Below are positions 53,284-61,032 of a stretch of 64,000 nucleotides of DNA, in pieces. Made by a program: the position numbers and the translations under genes. The notes under the pieces are model-generated. The model was not told the origin of the DNA and ran no database searches. It worked only from the letters and a program-made list of their open reading frames with translations. The DNA is taken from assembly GCA_031382085.1 (NCBI GenBank), contig JANMYM010000027.1, positions 1-64,000 of the forward strand. The letters run 5' to 3'. This DNA comes from UBA964 sp031382085 (GTDB lineage: Bacteria; Pseudomonadota; Gammaproteobacteria; Steroidobacterales; Steroidobacteraceae). Numbering within the stretch: position 1 is the stretch's first letter; each line of letters opens with the position of its first letter.

Positions 53284-54123
53284 CGGAGAATCTGGATTGC
53301 GCATCGAGCGCCACATATGCGCCACCGCGCTGTTGTCGTTGCCCAGTCCCAGCTTCGGCTGCTTGAAGTGGCGCCCGATAATATCGAGGAACGGCTCGAT
53401 CGAAACCTTCACGTTAGGATCGAACGCGTAAAGATCGCAGACCGTCACTTGACGCGCAGCGTCATACCAGCGATGTTTGCGCGCAAAATCGTACATCGCC
53501 TTGGTGTGCGCATCGGGCACATAGTCGTGGCCGAACACCCGGTAGTACAGTTCCGGATATTCATAGCCGGCTTTCGAATCCGCGTAGAAGCGCAGCGCCT
53601 GGTGGTAGCGAATCGCAAACGTGATGCGCTCCGGGACATACGGCGCGTACATCTGCGCACCCCACCAGCCATGTTCGGTCCTGATCAGCTCCTGCGATGT
53701 GTCGTGCAGCAGACAAGCCAGAATGACCTCCTCATCCGCGCCGCGCTGCAGCGCGACATTCGCGCTCTGCAGGCAGTGCTCGCGTTCCCGGTCGAAACGC
53801 AACGCGAAGAAATCCACCAGCGTGGGCTGCGCCGGTAACTTCGGGAGCAGCGACACCTTGCCGTTGACTTCTCTGTTGAGAAAAAGAAAGCCGGTTCCGC
53901 GCCGCCAGGAGCGCGTGGGAATCTCCGCCTGCAATTCCGCCACCGACGGGAACTTCTGGGGGGCCGCCCCTGCGCTGGCCGGCACATTGGCTGCCTGCGC
54001 CTTCAGCACTGCTTCCAGTGCATCGGCCTTCGCCTCGTGGCTCATCAGTCCCACGGCGGTGGCGCCGCCCAGGCTGGTGATGAAGGCGCGTCGATCGATT
54101 GGCAGCATAAGTTTTTCGCCCAT
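53278..54123 (-). CDS. Exported HD-domain protein
   Basis: 281 residues from the ATG at 54123 (54108 possible). A twin-arginine signal, DRRAFITSLGGATAVGLMSH, is followed by a metal-binding HD-like domain: REREHCLQSA, ACLLHDTSQ (His-Asp), RTEHGWWGAQM, IRYHQALRF and VTVCDLYAF. The ordered His, His-Asp, His, His, Asp set is that of HD enzymes, including diiron oxygenases such as PhnZ and myo-inositol oxygenase. Twin-arginine export is unusual for the family and suits a metalloenzyme folded in the cytoplasm. Whether it is an oxygenase or a hydrolase cannot be told. Confidence 0.75.
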   Translation of the reverse strand: MGEKLMLPIDRRAFITSLGGATAVGLMSHEAKADALEAVLKAQAANVPASAGAAPQKFPSVAELQAEIPTRSWRRGTGFLFLNREVNGKVSLLPKLPAQPTLVDFFALRFDREREHCLQSANVALQRGADEEVILACLLHDTSQELIRTEHGWWGAQMYAPYVPERITFAIRYHQALRFYADSKAGYEYPELYYRVFGHDYVPDAHTKAMYDFARKHRWYDAARQVTVCDLYAFDPNVKVSIEPFLDIIGRHFKQPKLGLGNDNSAVAHMWRSMRNPDSPL

Positions 54124-54188
54124 TGATTTTCCCGAAGCATGCATCCGCGTCGCTCGCGTGGCAAGAAGTAAGGTGCGCGCTCTAATGC

Positions 54189-55745
54189 CTACACTGCGCC
54201 GCTCTTCAGTTGCTGCGCCAGATATTCCGCCTGCCGCAACGCCAGTGCGATGATCGTCAGAGTCGGATTGGCCGAGGCGGACGTCACAAAAAGACTGCCA
54301 TCGGACACAAACAGATTCTTGATGTCGTGTGTTTGTCCCCACTTGTTGCACACACTGGTCGCTGCATCCTTACCCATGCGCGCTGTGCCCATGTTGTGAG
54401 TGGCGCCAAAGAGTGTGGTGAAAAACACCTCGGTTGCGCCGAGCGAACGATACATGGCATCCGCTTTTCCCTGCGCATGTTTGAGCATTGCCAAAGTATT
54501 CTTGTGGAAACGATAGTTCACCACTGCAACAGGCATTCCGAATCGGTCTTTTTCCGTGGGATGCAGCGTGATGCGATTGTTCTGCTGCGGAGGATCTTCA
54601 CCGTTGACGTTGAGACCCGCGATGTTCTTGTATTTGCGCAGCAAAGCTGCGTAATTCTTGCCCCAACCGTTCGGGTCCATGATGGCGGCAACCCGTTCCG
54701 GGCCCAGACTCAAAGTGTGCATTTGATAGCCGCCTGAAAATCCACGAGTCGTATCGTGCTTGACCTCATCGCGAATCACGCCGGCGGTCTGTGTGCCCTT
54801 GTAAAAGTGTACCTCATGCGGCATCAGTCCAAGAACTGTCGTCGCGACTTGGCGCATGTAATTGCGGCCCACCTGATCGCTGCTGTTGGCAAGGCCGTCA
54901 GGGAACCTGGCGGTGTTTGAATGCAACAGCAGACGCGTGGTCTCGACCACGTTAGCAGCGAGACAAACTACGCGGGCTTTTTGCTCAAACGCGTTGCCGT
55001 CCTTGTCGACGTAACGCACGCCCGTGGCCTTGCCTTTGTCGTCGGTGAGCACTTGAGTCACCATGCACTCGGGACGCAAATCGAAATAGCCCGTGGCTTC
55101 TGCTTGCGGAATGTGCGTGAACAAGGTGGTCCACTTGGCGTTGATAAAGCAGCCGCTGGAGCAAAAACCGGTTTGCAGACAGCCCGCGCGCCCATCGCGC
55201 GTCTCTGAATTGATGGCCATGTTGTAAGTGTCAAAGTCTTTGTAGCCGACATTACGCGCACCGGCCGCCATGACCTTGAAGTTGTTGCTTTCCGGAAGAC
55301 GCGGAATTCCGTGTGTGCCGGTTACGCCGAGCATCGCTTCGGCGCGACCATAAAAGGGCTCCATGTCTTTCAGGGTCAGTGGCCAATCGGCGAGGTTGCA
55401 ATCTTCCAATTGTCCATAGGTGCTCAAGGCCCTGAATTCAAAATCCCGAAAACGCGGGCAGTTTGCCGTCCAGTGGGTCGTTGTTCCGCCCACGGTTTTG
55501 CAGGAGTAAACCGGATTGGTCTTGGGAATATCGCCTTCGCCATAGCGCAGATCCTGCCAGCTCATCTTCGCGCCCATTTTGGGCCCGTCGTTCTCGATGT
55601 CCGACAATTGCAGGCGGCGACCTGCTTCGAAACAGACAACTTTAATGCCCCTTGTGGACAGCTCTCTTCCCAGGGCTCCGCCACCCGCGCCGGAACCGAC
55701 GATCACCACGACGGATTGATCGTTCAAATCGAATCTGGCCGCCAT
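54189..55745 (-). CDS. GMC-family oxidoreductase (gluconate 2-dehydrogenase large-subunit type)
   Basis: 518 residues. The FAD-binding VVIVGSGAGGGALGRELSTR, ETxRLLLHSN-type GMC signature (NVVETTRLLLHSN), THNMGTARMGKDA and the C-terminal FVSDGSLFVTSASANPTLTI are diagnostic of the membrane-associated polyol dehydrogenase branch. The upstream gene encodes a subunit-3-like protein, so the pair should form a periplasmic dehydrogenase. It lacks an evident signal peptide of its own and may be exported with the small subunit. The substrate is probably an alcohol side chain. Confidence 0.9.
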   Translation of the reverse strand: MAARFDLNDQSVVVIVGSGAGGGALGRELSTRGIKVVCFEAGRRLQLSDIENDGPKMGAKMSWQDLRYGEGDIPKTNPVYSCKTVGGTTTHWTANCPRFRDFEFRALSTYGQLEDCNLADWPLTLKDMEPFYGRAEAMLGVTGTHGIPRLPESNNFKVMAAGARNVGYKDFDTYNMAINSETRDGRAGCLQTGFCSSGCFINAKWTTLFTHIPQAEATGYFDLRPECMVTQVLTDDKGKATGVRYVDKDGNAFEQKARVVCLAANVVETTRLLLHSNTARFPDGLANSSDQVGRNYMRQVATTVLGLMPHEVHFYKGTQTAGVIRDEVKHDTTRGFSGGYQMHTLSLGPERVAAIMDPNGWGKNYAALLRKYKNIAGLNVNGEDPPQQNNRITLHPTEKDRFGMPVAVVNYRFHKNTLAMLKHAQGKADAMYRSLGATEVFFTTLFGATHNMGTARMGKDAATSVCNKWGQTHDIKNLFVSDGSLFVTSASANPTLTIIALALRQAEYLAQQLKSGAV

Positions 55746-55760
55746 GATTGCGTCCCCTCC

Positions 55761-56285
55761 TTACTGGTTCTTTGCTGCAGGTAACCAATTGATGTCGTTG
55801 AATCCACGACTGATGTAACCGCCGTACTGAATAGTGGAGCCGCCATAGCCGACAATGGCAAAGGTCGCCGGGTCACGCAGCAACACTTTCAGGGTATTGG
55901 CGCGCACCACGCCGAAGAATGGACTGTCTTGCAGGGAAGACAGGATCGCCACGCGTTCGGCTTCCGGAACATCTTTCCACGCGGCGTTGTGGCTAGCATC
56001 ACGCAGTTTCTCCAAACCGGCGACAACATGGTTGTCTTTCAAATCCAGAATCTGCTGCGCTGCCTTGACGTACAACTCCGCAGGCAATTCAGCAAAGGGA
56101 AGGATGTCGTAAGCAACGCTGGCTAACAACTCCAGATTGGTATTGCCGGCGGTTGCGGCGGCCTGATCCGCGGATCGGGTGCAAGACACCAACGTCGCGG
56201 CGGTTGCCAATTGGGAGATGGCGATCAGCACCTGTCTTCGTGTTGTTAGCACAGTAACGCTCCTCTGGGCTTGCCCCGCTTTCAT
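55761..56285 (-). CDS. Gluconate 2-dehydrogenase subunit 3 family protein
   Basis: 174 residues from an ATG at 56285 overlapping the upstream stop (ATGA). A twin-arginine and lipobox-like start (TTRRQVLIAISQLATAATLV then SC) is followed by a helical domain with AYDILPFAELPAELY, ERVAILSSLQDSPFF and the C-terminal GYGGSTIQYGGYISRGF. Subunit 3 carries the export signal for its GMC partner, encoded 15 nt downstream. Confidence 0.88.
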   Translation of the reverse strand: MKAGQAQRSVTVLTTRRQVLIAISQLATAATLVSCTRSADQAAATAGNTNLELLASVAYDILPFAELPAELYVKAAQQILDLKDNHVVAGLEKLRDASHNAAWKDVPEAERVAILSSLQDSPFFGVVRANTLKVLLRDPATFAIVGYGGSTIQYGGYISRGFNDINWLPAAKNQ

Positions 56286-56773
56286 TGGCGAACGAACCAC
56301 TCTTCATATGCGTGCCACGGCCCGGACGAAGTCTTCGTGGCCCCGCGACGAACCATTTCCTTGTTGTCCGCGCTGAACGTCCAGAACTGGACGGCGACCA
56401 AGTCGCGTTTGAGCCATCGAAGCATTCGATATTGACTGGCGCTGATCTCCTGAAACGAAATCTGGTCAAAATCGCCCGCCTTCCGGTCCGGCACATCCTG
56501 GACCGCGCCGTCGAGCTTCGTCGCGAACTCGAATTCCTGCGGCGGTTTGCTCTTGTCAGTGTCATTGACCGACCGATAGACGAAATTGTTCCTTGAAAAC
56601 TGCAGGATGAGAGCAAGGCTGAAGCCTTTGGGTGGCGCTCCATCGCTCCACCAAGTGCGTGCCTCGACAACGCGCCAAGTCCCCGAGTGCGAGCTGTCGT
56701 TGGCGTAGGCGGCGATCGGCAGCACAAAACACATTACAAACGCGACGACCACGGCGTGCACCGGCTTGTTCAT
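56282..56773 (-). CDS. Secreted protein of unknown function
   Basis: 163 residues from the ATG at 56773, overlapping the FmdB-like stop (ATGA). A signal peptide (VVVAFVMCFVLPIAAYA) is followed by a lipocalin-like beta-rich sequence: GTWRVVEARTWWSDGAPPKG, FVYRSVNDTDK, FDQISFQEISASQYR and WHAYEEWFVRQ. No family was recognised. Overlaps on both sides put it firmly in the GMC operon. Confidence 0.72.
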   Translation of the reverse strand: MNKPVHAVVVAFVMCFVLPIAAYANDSSHSGTWRVVEARTWWSDGAPPKGFSLALILQFSRNNFVYRSVNDTDKSKPPQEFEFATKLDGAVQDVPDRKAGDFDQISFQEISASQYRMLRWLKRDLVAVQFWTFSADNKEMVRRGATKTSSGPWHAYEEWFVRQ

Positions 56774-57003
56774 CGCCTGGCGCATCCGCAAGCAGTCGCG
56801 GCTGCGCTCTTCTTGTTCACGACGGTGCTTCGCTTGAGCCCTTTTAGCTTGATGCCGACCGCAACGGTCACGATGCGCCTGACTGGCTTGCCGCTGCCCG
56901 GGTCAACCGTGAGCGGCGCATCGCTCATTCTCTGAAATACTTCGAAGCGGCCTGGCTCGGCAGCCGAATTCGGCGCGATGATCTCGTAAACATAGGTCGG
57001 CAT
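56770..57003 (-). CDS. FmdB-like small protein with degenerate zinc ribbon
   Basis: 77 residues. The frame of the FmdB zinc-ribbon family is kept (MPTYVYE, RFEVFQRMSDAPLT, GKPVRRIV), but the paired CxxC cysteines that bind zinc are missing; only a C-terminal CGC remains. Similar ribbon-less forms exist in other bacteria. The family name comes from a regulator in a formamidase operon. It is coupled to neighbours on both sides. Role unknown. Confidence 0.8.
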   Translation of the reverse strand: MPTYVYEIIAPNSAAEPGRFEVFQRMSDAPLTVDPGSGKPVRRIVTVAVGIKLKGLKRSTVVNKKSAAATACGCARR

Positions 57004-57005
57004 TG

Positions 57006-57956
57006 TCAGGTAGCCTCAAGCCCGTCACTCACTTGGACACCTTCCGCTTCGAGATTGTCGATACCTGAGCACTTCGCCATGTATTCGAGCAAGACGCTGA
57101 AGTCCATATCGCCGCGATTACCATGCCCCATCGACTGCTGCATGACATCGCGAGTCAGGTTTGCAACCGGCATTGAAACCTCGAATTGCCGTGCAAGATT
57201 CAGCCCCAAATCCATATCCTTACGCATCAGTTCCGGCGTAAAGGTGGTGGTGTAACTCCGATTTACCCAGCCAGGCGTCTTGTACCTGGAAAAGATCGAT
57301 CCCATCACGCTCTTGTTGATGAACTCGAGGAAAGCATGCCGCGGAACACCCGCTTTTTGCGCAAGAATTGTCAGCTCTGCGAGTGACTGCGTCACAACAC
57401 CCAGATACACGTTGTGGCATATCTTCATGGTCCGTGCGAGTTCGCCTTCGCCGACGTAAGTTACGCCCAGCCCGGCAATGATCTCCTGGTACACGCGAAC
57501 TTCGTCAAAGACATCCTTCGGTCCAGACGTCACCAACGCCAGCTTGCCCGCCTTGACGCATTTGCCATTGCCACTCACCGGGGATGCGATGTACTTGGCG
57601 CCGCGCGCCTCGACGGCTTTCCGTATTTCGGCCGATGCTTCGACCGAGATACTGGAACATTCAACGAAAATCTTCGGCGTCGCCTTACCGGACAGGACTC
57701 CGTTCTCGCCAAACAACACGTGCTTGACGTCGGCCGATGTCGATACCATCGAGAAGACGATGTCGCGCTTGGCAAGGTCGACCAGTTTGTCTACGATCTT
57801 GGCGCCATGCTTGGTGAGGGGTTCCGACTTCGATCGTGTGCGATTCCACACCGCCAGATCGGCACCCGCTTTCGCCAGGCGTTCCGCCATCGGATATCCC
57901 ATTCGACCCATGCCGACCCAACCCAGCGTGTACTTCGACAGATCTCCTGCACTCAT
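57006..57956 (-). CDS. NAD(P)-dependent beta-hydroxyacid dehydrogenase (3-hydroxyisobutyrate dehydrogenase family)
   Basis: 316 residues. The Rossmann start GWVGMGRMGYPMAERLAKAG, the substrate motif SPVSGNGKCVKAGKLALVTSG and the catalytic-lysine region KICHNVYLGVVTQSLAELT are as in HIBADH and tartronate semialdehyde reductase. It oxidises a beta-hydroxyacid or reduces the semialdehyde. In this cluster it may act on a side chain such as a hydroxypropanoate. AGGAGGG lies 8 nt upstream of the ATG. It is first in the minus-strand operon facing operator site 3. Confidence 0.92.
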   Translation of the reverse strand: MSAGDLSKYTLGWVGMGRMGYPMAERLAKAGADLAVWNRTRSKSEPLTKHGAKIVDKLVDLAKRDIVFSMVSTSADVKHVLFGENGVLSGKATPKIFVECSSISVEASAEIRKAVEARGAKYIASPVSGNGKCVKAGKLALVTSGPKDVFDEVRVYQEIIAGLGVTYVGEGELARTMKICHNVYLGVVTQSLAELTILAQKAGVPRHAFLEFINKSVMGSIFSRYKTPGWVNRSYTTTFTPELMRKDMDLGLNLARQFEVSMPVANLTRDVMQQSMGHGNRGDMDFSVLLEYMAKCSGIDNLEAEGVQVSDGLEAT

Positions 57957-58041
57957 GCTCGCGCCCTCCTGATAAAACGCTACGTTGAATTTTTATTTGC
58001 TTCCTGCGCACTACTGGTTCGCTGGGCGGTGTGTTAGGGAA

Positions 58042-58055
58042 TGCGCACGTGTGCA
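58042..58055. promoter_or_regulatory. Operator site 3 (TGCGCACGTGTGCA)
   Basis: One mismatch from the palindrome TGCACACGTGTGCA. It lies 86 bp before the beta-hydroxyacid dehydrogenase gene in the divergent region 57957-58264. I could not place a convincing -35/-10 pair for the leftward operon. Confidence 0.68.
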
Positions 58056-58146
58056 CCCATCGCCTGTGCGGACACTATCACCCTGTCGCCCCGCACACAA
58101 GCATCAACCCTGACGAATGCCTGGGACTCGCGATACGGGCCAGCTC

Positions 58147-58175
58147 TTGATCTGCTGGCCGCTTGCCGCTAAAGT
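58147..58175 (+). promoter_or_regulatory. Predicted promoter of the M24/E1 operon
   Basis: TTGATC (58147-58152), 17-nt spacer and TAAAGT (58170-58175). The operator follows at 58177, so the start point lies within it. Same layout as the promoter at 46850-46878. Confidence 0.65.
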
Positions 58176-58176
58176 A

Positions 58177-58190
58177 TGCACACGTCTGCA
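58177..58190. promoter_or_regulatory. Operator site 4 (TGCACACGTCTGCA)
   Basis: Reverse complement of site 1; the shared sequence AGTATGCACACGTCTGCA is 18 bp. One mismatch from the perfect palindrome. It sits immediately after the predicted -10 box. Confidence 0.75.
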
Positions 58191-58264
58191 GCCCGGCGGG
58201 CGAGCTGAATCATCGATCCACAGCGCCGATTCACTGGCCGATTTACAAGAAGAGGAACGAGCTC

Positions 58265-59560
58265 ATGTCCGAGTCTACTGGCACGCACACGACAGCCGAC
58301 GATCTCGATCCGCGTTGGAACTGGGAACGGCCCCTCGCAGCGCCCGGACGCACCAACGTGGATTTTGAAGAACGCGTGGACTTTCGCCGCCTTCATCGAT
58401 ATAGGGTATCCCGTGCGCAGCAGGCGCTGGCCGGCTCTGATCTGGGCGCCATCCTGTGCTTCGACAACAACAATATCCGCTACCTGACCAGCAGTGTTAT
58501 TGGCGAATGGAGCCGCGATAAGTTCTGTCGCTATGCCTTGTTTACCGGCAAGCCTGATCCCTACCTGTGGGATTTTGGCTCAGCGGCATCGCACCACCGC
58601 CTGTTCGCTCCGTGGTTGAAGCCGGATCACTGTCGAGCGGGCATGCTGGGCCTGCGCGGATCCGTTTCCGAAGAAGCTAACCTCTTTAAAAACGCCGCGA
58701 AAGAAATTGCCGACCTGCTGCGCTACGAAGGCGTCGCCGATATGCCCCTGGGCGTCGATGTGGTCGAACCGCCGATGATGTTTGCCCTGCAGCGGGAAGG
58801 TATCGAAGTCCGCGATGCGCAACAGGTACTTTTGGATGCGCGGCAAATCAAGAGCATGGACGAGATCGTGCTGCTAAACCAGTCTGCCGCCCTGGTGGAC
58901 GGGGTTTATCACTTGATCGCCGAGCATCTGAAACCAGGAGCGCGTGAGAACGAGATTGTGGCGCTCGCCAACAAGTTTCTGTACGACAATGGCTCCGACG
59001 ACGTCGAGGCCATCAATGCAGTGTCGGGCGAACGCTGCTCACCACACCCACATAACTTCACAGACAGAATGTATCGACCTGGCGACCAGGCGTTCTTCGA
59101 CGTGATCCAGTCCTTCATGGGATACCGAACCTGCTACTACAGGACTATGAACGTCGGACTTTCAACCCAGGGGCAAGAAGACGCCTACAAGCGGGCGCGA
59201 GAGTGGATCGACGGTGCTATCGCGATGGTCCGGCCCGGGGTAACGACCGACAAGATTGCGGCACTTTGGCCGGCAGCCACGGAGTTTGGTTTCGCGAATG
59301 AAATGGAGGCGTTCGGGTTGCAGTTCGGACACGGACTGGGGCTGGCGCTGCACGAGCGACCCATTATCAGTCGACTCGTCTCGCTCGATCGGCCCTTCGA
59401 GCTCCAGGAAGGCATGGTGTTCGCACTCGAAACGTATTGTCCCGCCACGGACGGCAGCGGCGCTGCCAGAATCGAGGAAGAAGTCGTCGTGACCAATGAC
59501 GGCTGCCGCGTCATCACGCGGTTCCCGGCACAGGACCTATTCATCGCGAACAAGTATTGA
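58265..59560 (+). CDS. M24-fold (creatinase/aminopeptidase P-like) protein with altered metal site
   Basis: 431 residues from the ATG at 58265, with AGAGGAA before it. An N-terminal creatinase-like domain (LCFDNNNIRYLTSS) precedes the pita-bread domain. Expected metal ligands are seen as Asp279 (FFDVIQSF), His356 (FGHGLGL), Glu389 (FALETY) and Glu404/405 (RIEEEV), but the second Asp is replaced (GYRTCYYRT, Cys290). Non-peptidase members such as DMSP lyase DddP share this fold, so it may be a lyase or hydrolase on a catabolic intermediate. It heads the operon that continues with the semialdehyde dehydrogenase and E1. Confidence 0.82.
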   Translation: MSESTGTHTTADDLDPRWNWERPLAAPGRTNVDFEERVDFRRLHRYRVSRAQQALAGSDLGAILCFDNNNIRYLTSSVIGEWSRDKFCRYALFTGKPDPYLWDFGSAASHHRLFAPWLKPDHCRAGMLGLRGSVSEEANLFKNAAKEIADLLRYEGVADMPLGVDVVEPPMMFALQREGIEVRDAQQVLLDARQIKSMDEIVLLNQSAALVDGVYHLIAEHLKPGARENEIVALANKFLYDNGSDDVEAINAVSGERCSPHPHNFTDRMYRPGDQAFFDVIQSFMGYRTCYYRTMNVGLSTQGQEDAYKRAREWIDGAIAMVRPGVTTDKIAALWPAATEFGFANEMEAFGLQFGHGLGLALHERPIISRLVSLDRPFELQEGMVFALETYCPATDGSGAARIEEEVVVTNDGCRVITRFPAQDLFIANKY

Positions 59561-59573
59561 GCAGGACAATGCA

Positions 59574-61025
59574 GTGAGCGACAAGCTACTCCGGAAAATA
59601 CCAACGGGCCTGTATATCGGTGGCAAGTGGCGCAATTCCAGTGGTGGGGAACGCTTCGACGTTTACGATCCTGCGACCGAAGAAGTTATTGCAAGCGTTG
59701 CCAGTGCGAACTCCGACGATGCGACAGCTGCGGTAACTTCTGCACATGATGCCGGACCCGCCTGGGCCGCTCGCGCGCCGTTAGCACGCTCAGACATACT
59801 CAGAAAATCGTACGATCTCATGCTCGAGCGCCGCGAGGAATTTGCCACCGTCATTTCTCGCGAAGAAGGCAAGACGCTCGCGGAAGCCACAGGAGAAGTG
59901 AATTACGCTGCCGGCTTCCTGCGCTGGTTCGCCGAGGAAGCGGTGCGCTTCTCGGGACGCTTTGGTCGCGCACCCGCGGGTGCTAACAACATTCTCGTGT
60001 CGCAACGGCCGGTTGGCGTATCACTGTTGATTACACCCTGGAATTTTCCCGCGGCGATGGCCACGCGGAAAATCGCCCCTGCCCTTGCCGCTGGATGCAC
60101 GACGATATTGAAACCGGCGTCCGAGACACCGCTAACGGCACTGATGATGATGCAGCTGTTCGAGGAGGCTGGTGTTCCTGCCGGGGTCGTGAATCTGCTG
60201 CCGTCCCGACATTCATCGCAGATATCAAATACGATTCTTGGCGACGATCGCACCCGCAAACTGTCGTTTACCGGCTCGACCGAGGTCGGTCGAGTGTTGC
60301 TGGCAAAAGCAGCAGAAAAAGTCATCAACTGCTCCATGGAACTGGGCGGTAACGCGCCGTTTATCGTTTTGGACGATGCTGATCTCACCGTAAGTGTCGA
60401 GGCAGCGCTGGTTGCGAAAATGCGCAATGCCGGCGAGTCCTGCATTGGCGCCAATCGCTTTTACGTTCATGCCAGCCTGATCGATGACTTCGCAGCGCGC
60501 CTTGCAGACAGGATGAGCCGCCTGAAAGTCGGGCCCGGGCTGGAACCCGGTGTTGACGTAGGTCCGTTGGTGAATGCAAGCGCTCGTGACAAAGTCGAGT
60601 CGCTGGTTGACGAAGCCGTCGGCCTGGGTGCAAGGGCTTTGACGGGCGGCAAGCGCCTCGATCGGCCCGGCTACTTTTTCGAGCCGACGGTATTGCTCGG
60701 CATCCCCTCCAAGGCTGAAATCCTGCATACCGAGATCTTTGGCCCGGTCGCGACCCTGGTGCCGTTCGATGACGATGCCGAAGCGATCGCCAAGGCCAAT
60801 GACACCATTTTTGGCCTCGCAGCCTACGTGTGCGGCAGGAATATCGGCCGGGCACTCGCGGTGGCGGATCGCCTCGAGACGGGCGTGATCGGCATCAATC
60901 GGGGTTTTGTGTCTGATCCGGCGGCACCGTTCGGCGGCTTCAAACAGAGCGGCATCGGGCGGGAAGGGTCACAGGAAGGCCTGCACGAGTTTCTCGAAAC
61001 CCAGTATGTCGCGGTCGATTGGTAG
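59574..61025 (+). CDS. Succinate-semialdehyde-type aldehyde dehydrogenase
   Basis: 483 residues from a GTG at 59574 with AGGA 7 nt before it; GabD of E. coli has 482. Motifs are LITPWNFPAAMATRKIAPAL, FTGSTEVGR, the base in MELGGNAPFIV and the nucleophile in NAGESCIGANRF. The start GLYIGGKWRNSSGGERFDV also matches the family. It oxidises succinate semialdehyde or a related short semialdehyde, which the HIBADH-family enzyme could supply or consume. It ends 7 nt before the E1 gene. Confidence 0.88.
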   Translation: MSDKLLRKIPTGLYIGGKWRNSSGGERFDVYDPATEEVIASVASANSDDATAAVTSAHDAGPAWAARAPLARSDILRKSYDLMLERREEFATVISREEGKTLAEATGEVNYAAGFLRWFAEEAVRFSGRFGRAPAGANNILVSQRPVGVSLLITPWNFPAAMATRKIAPALAAGCTTILKPASETPLTALMMMQLFEEAGVPAGVVNLLPSRHSSQISNTILGDDRTRKLSFTGSTEVGRVLLAKAAEKVINCSMELGGNAPFIVLDDADLTVSVEAALVAKMRNAGESCIGANRFYVHASLIDDFAARLADRMSRLKVGPGLEPGVDVGPLVNASARDKVESLVDEAVGLGARALTGGKRLDRPGYFFEPTVLLGIPSKAEILHTEIFGPVATLVPFDDDAEAIAKANDTIFGLAAYVCGRNIGRALAVADRLETGVIGINRGFVSDPAAPFGGFKQSGIGREGSQEGLHEFLETQYVAVDW

Positions 61026-61032
61026 ATCGTTT

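Noticed and set aside
54189..55745. Choline or cholesterol oxidase assignment for the GMC protein
   Set aside because: The coupled subunit-3-like gene and the C-terminal motif place it with membrane-linked polyol dehydrogenases rather than soluble GMC oxidases.
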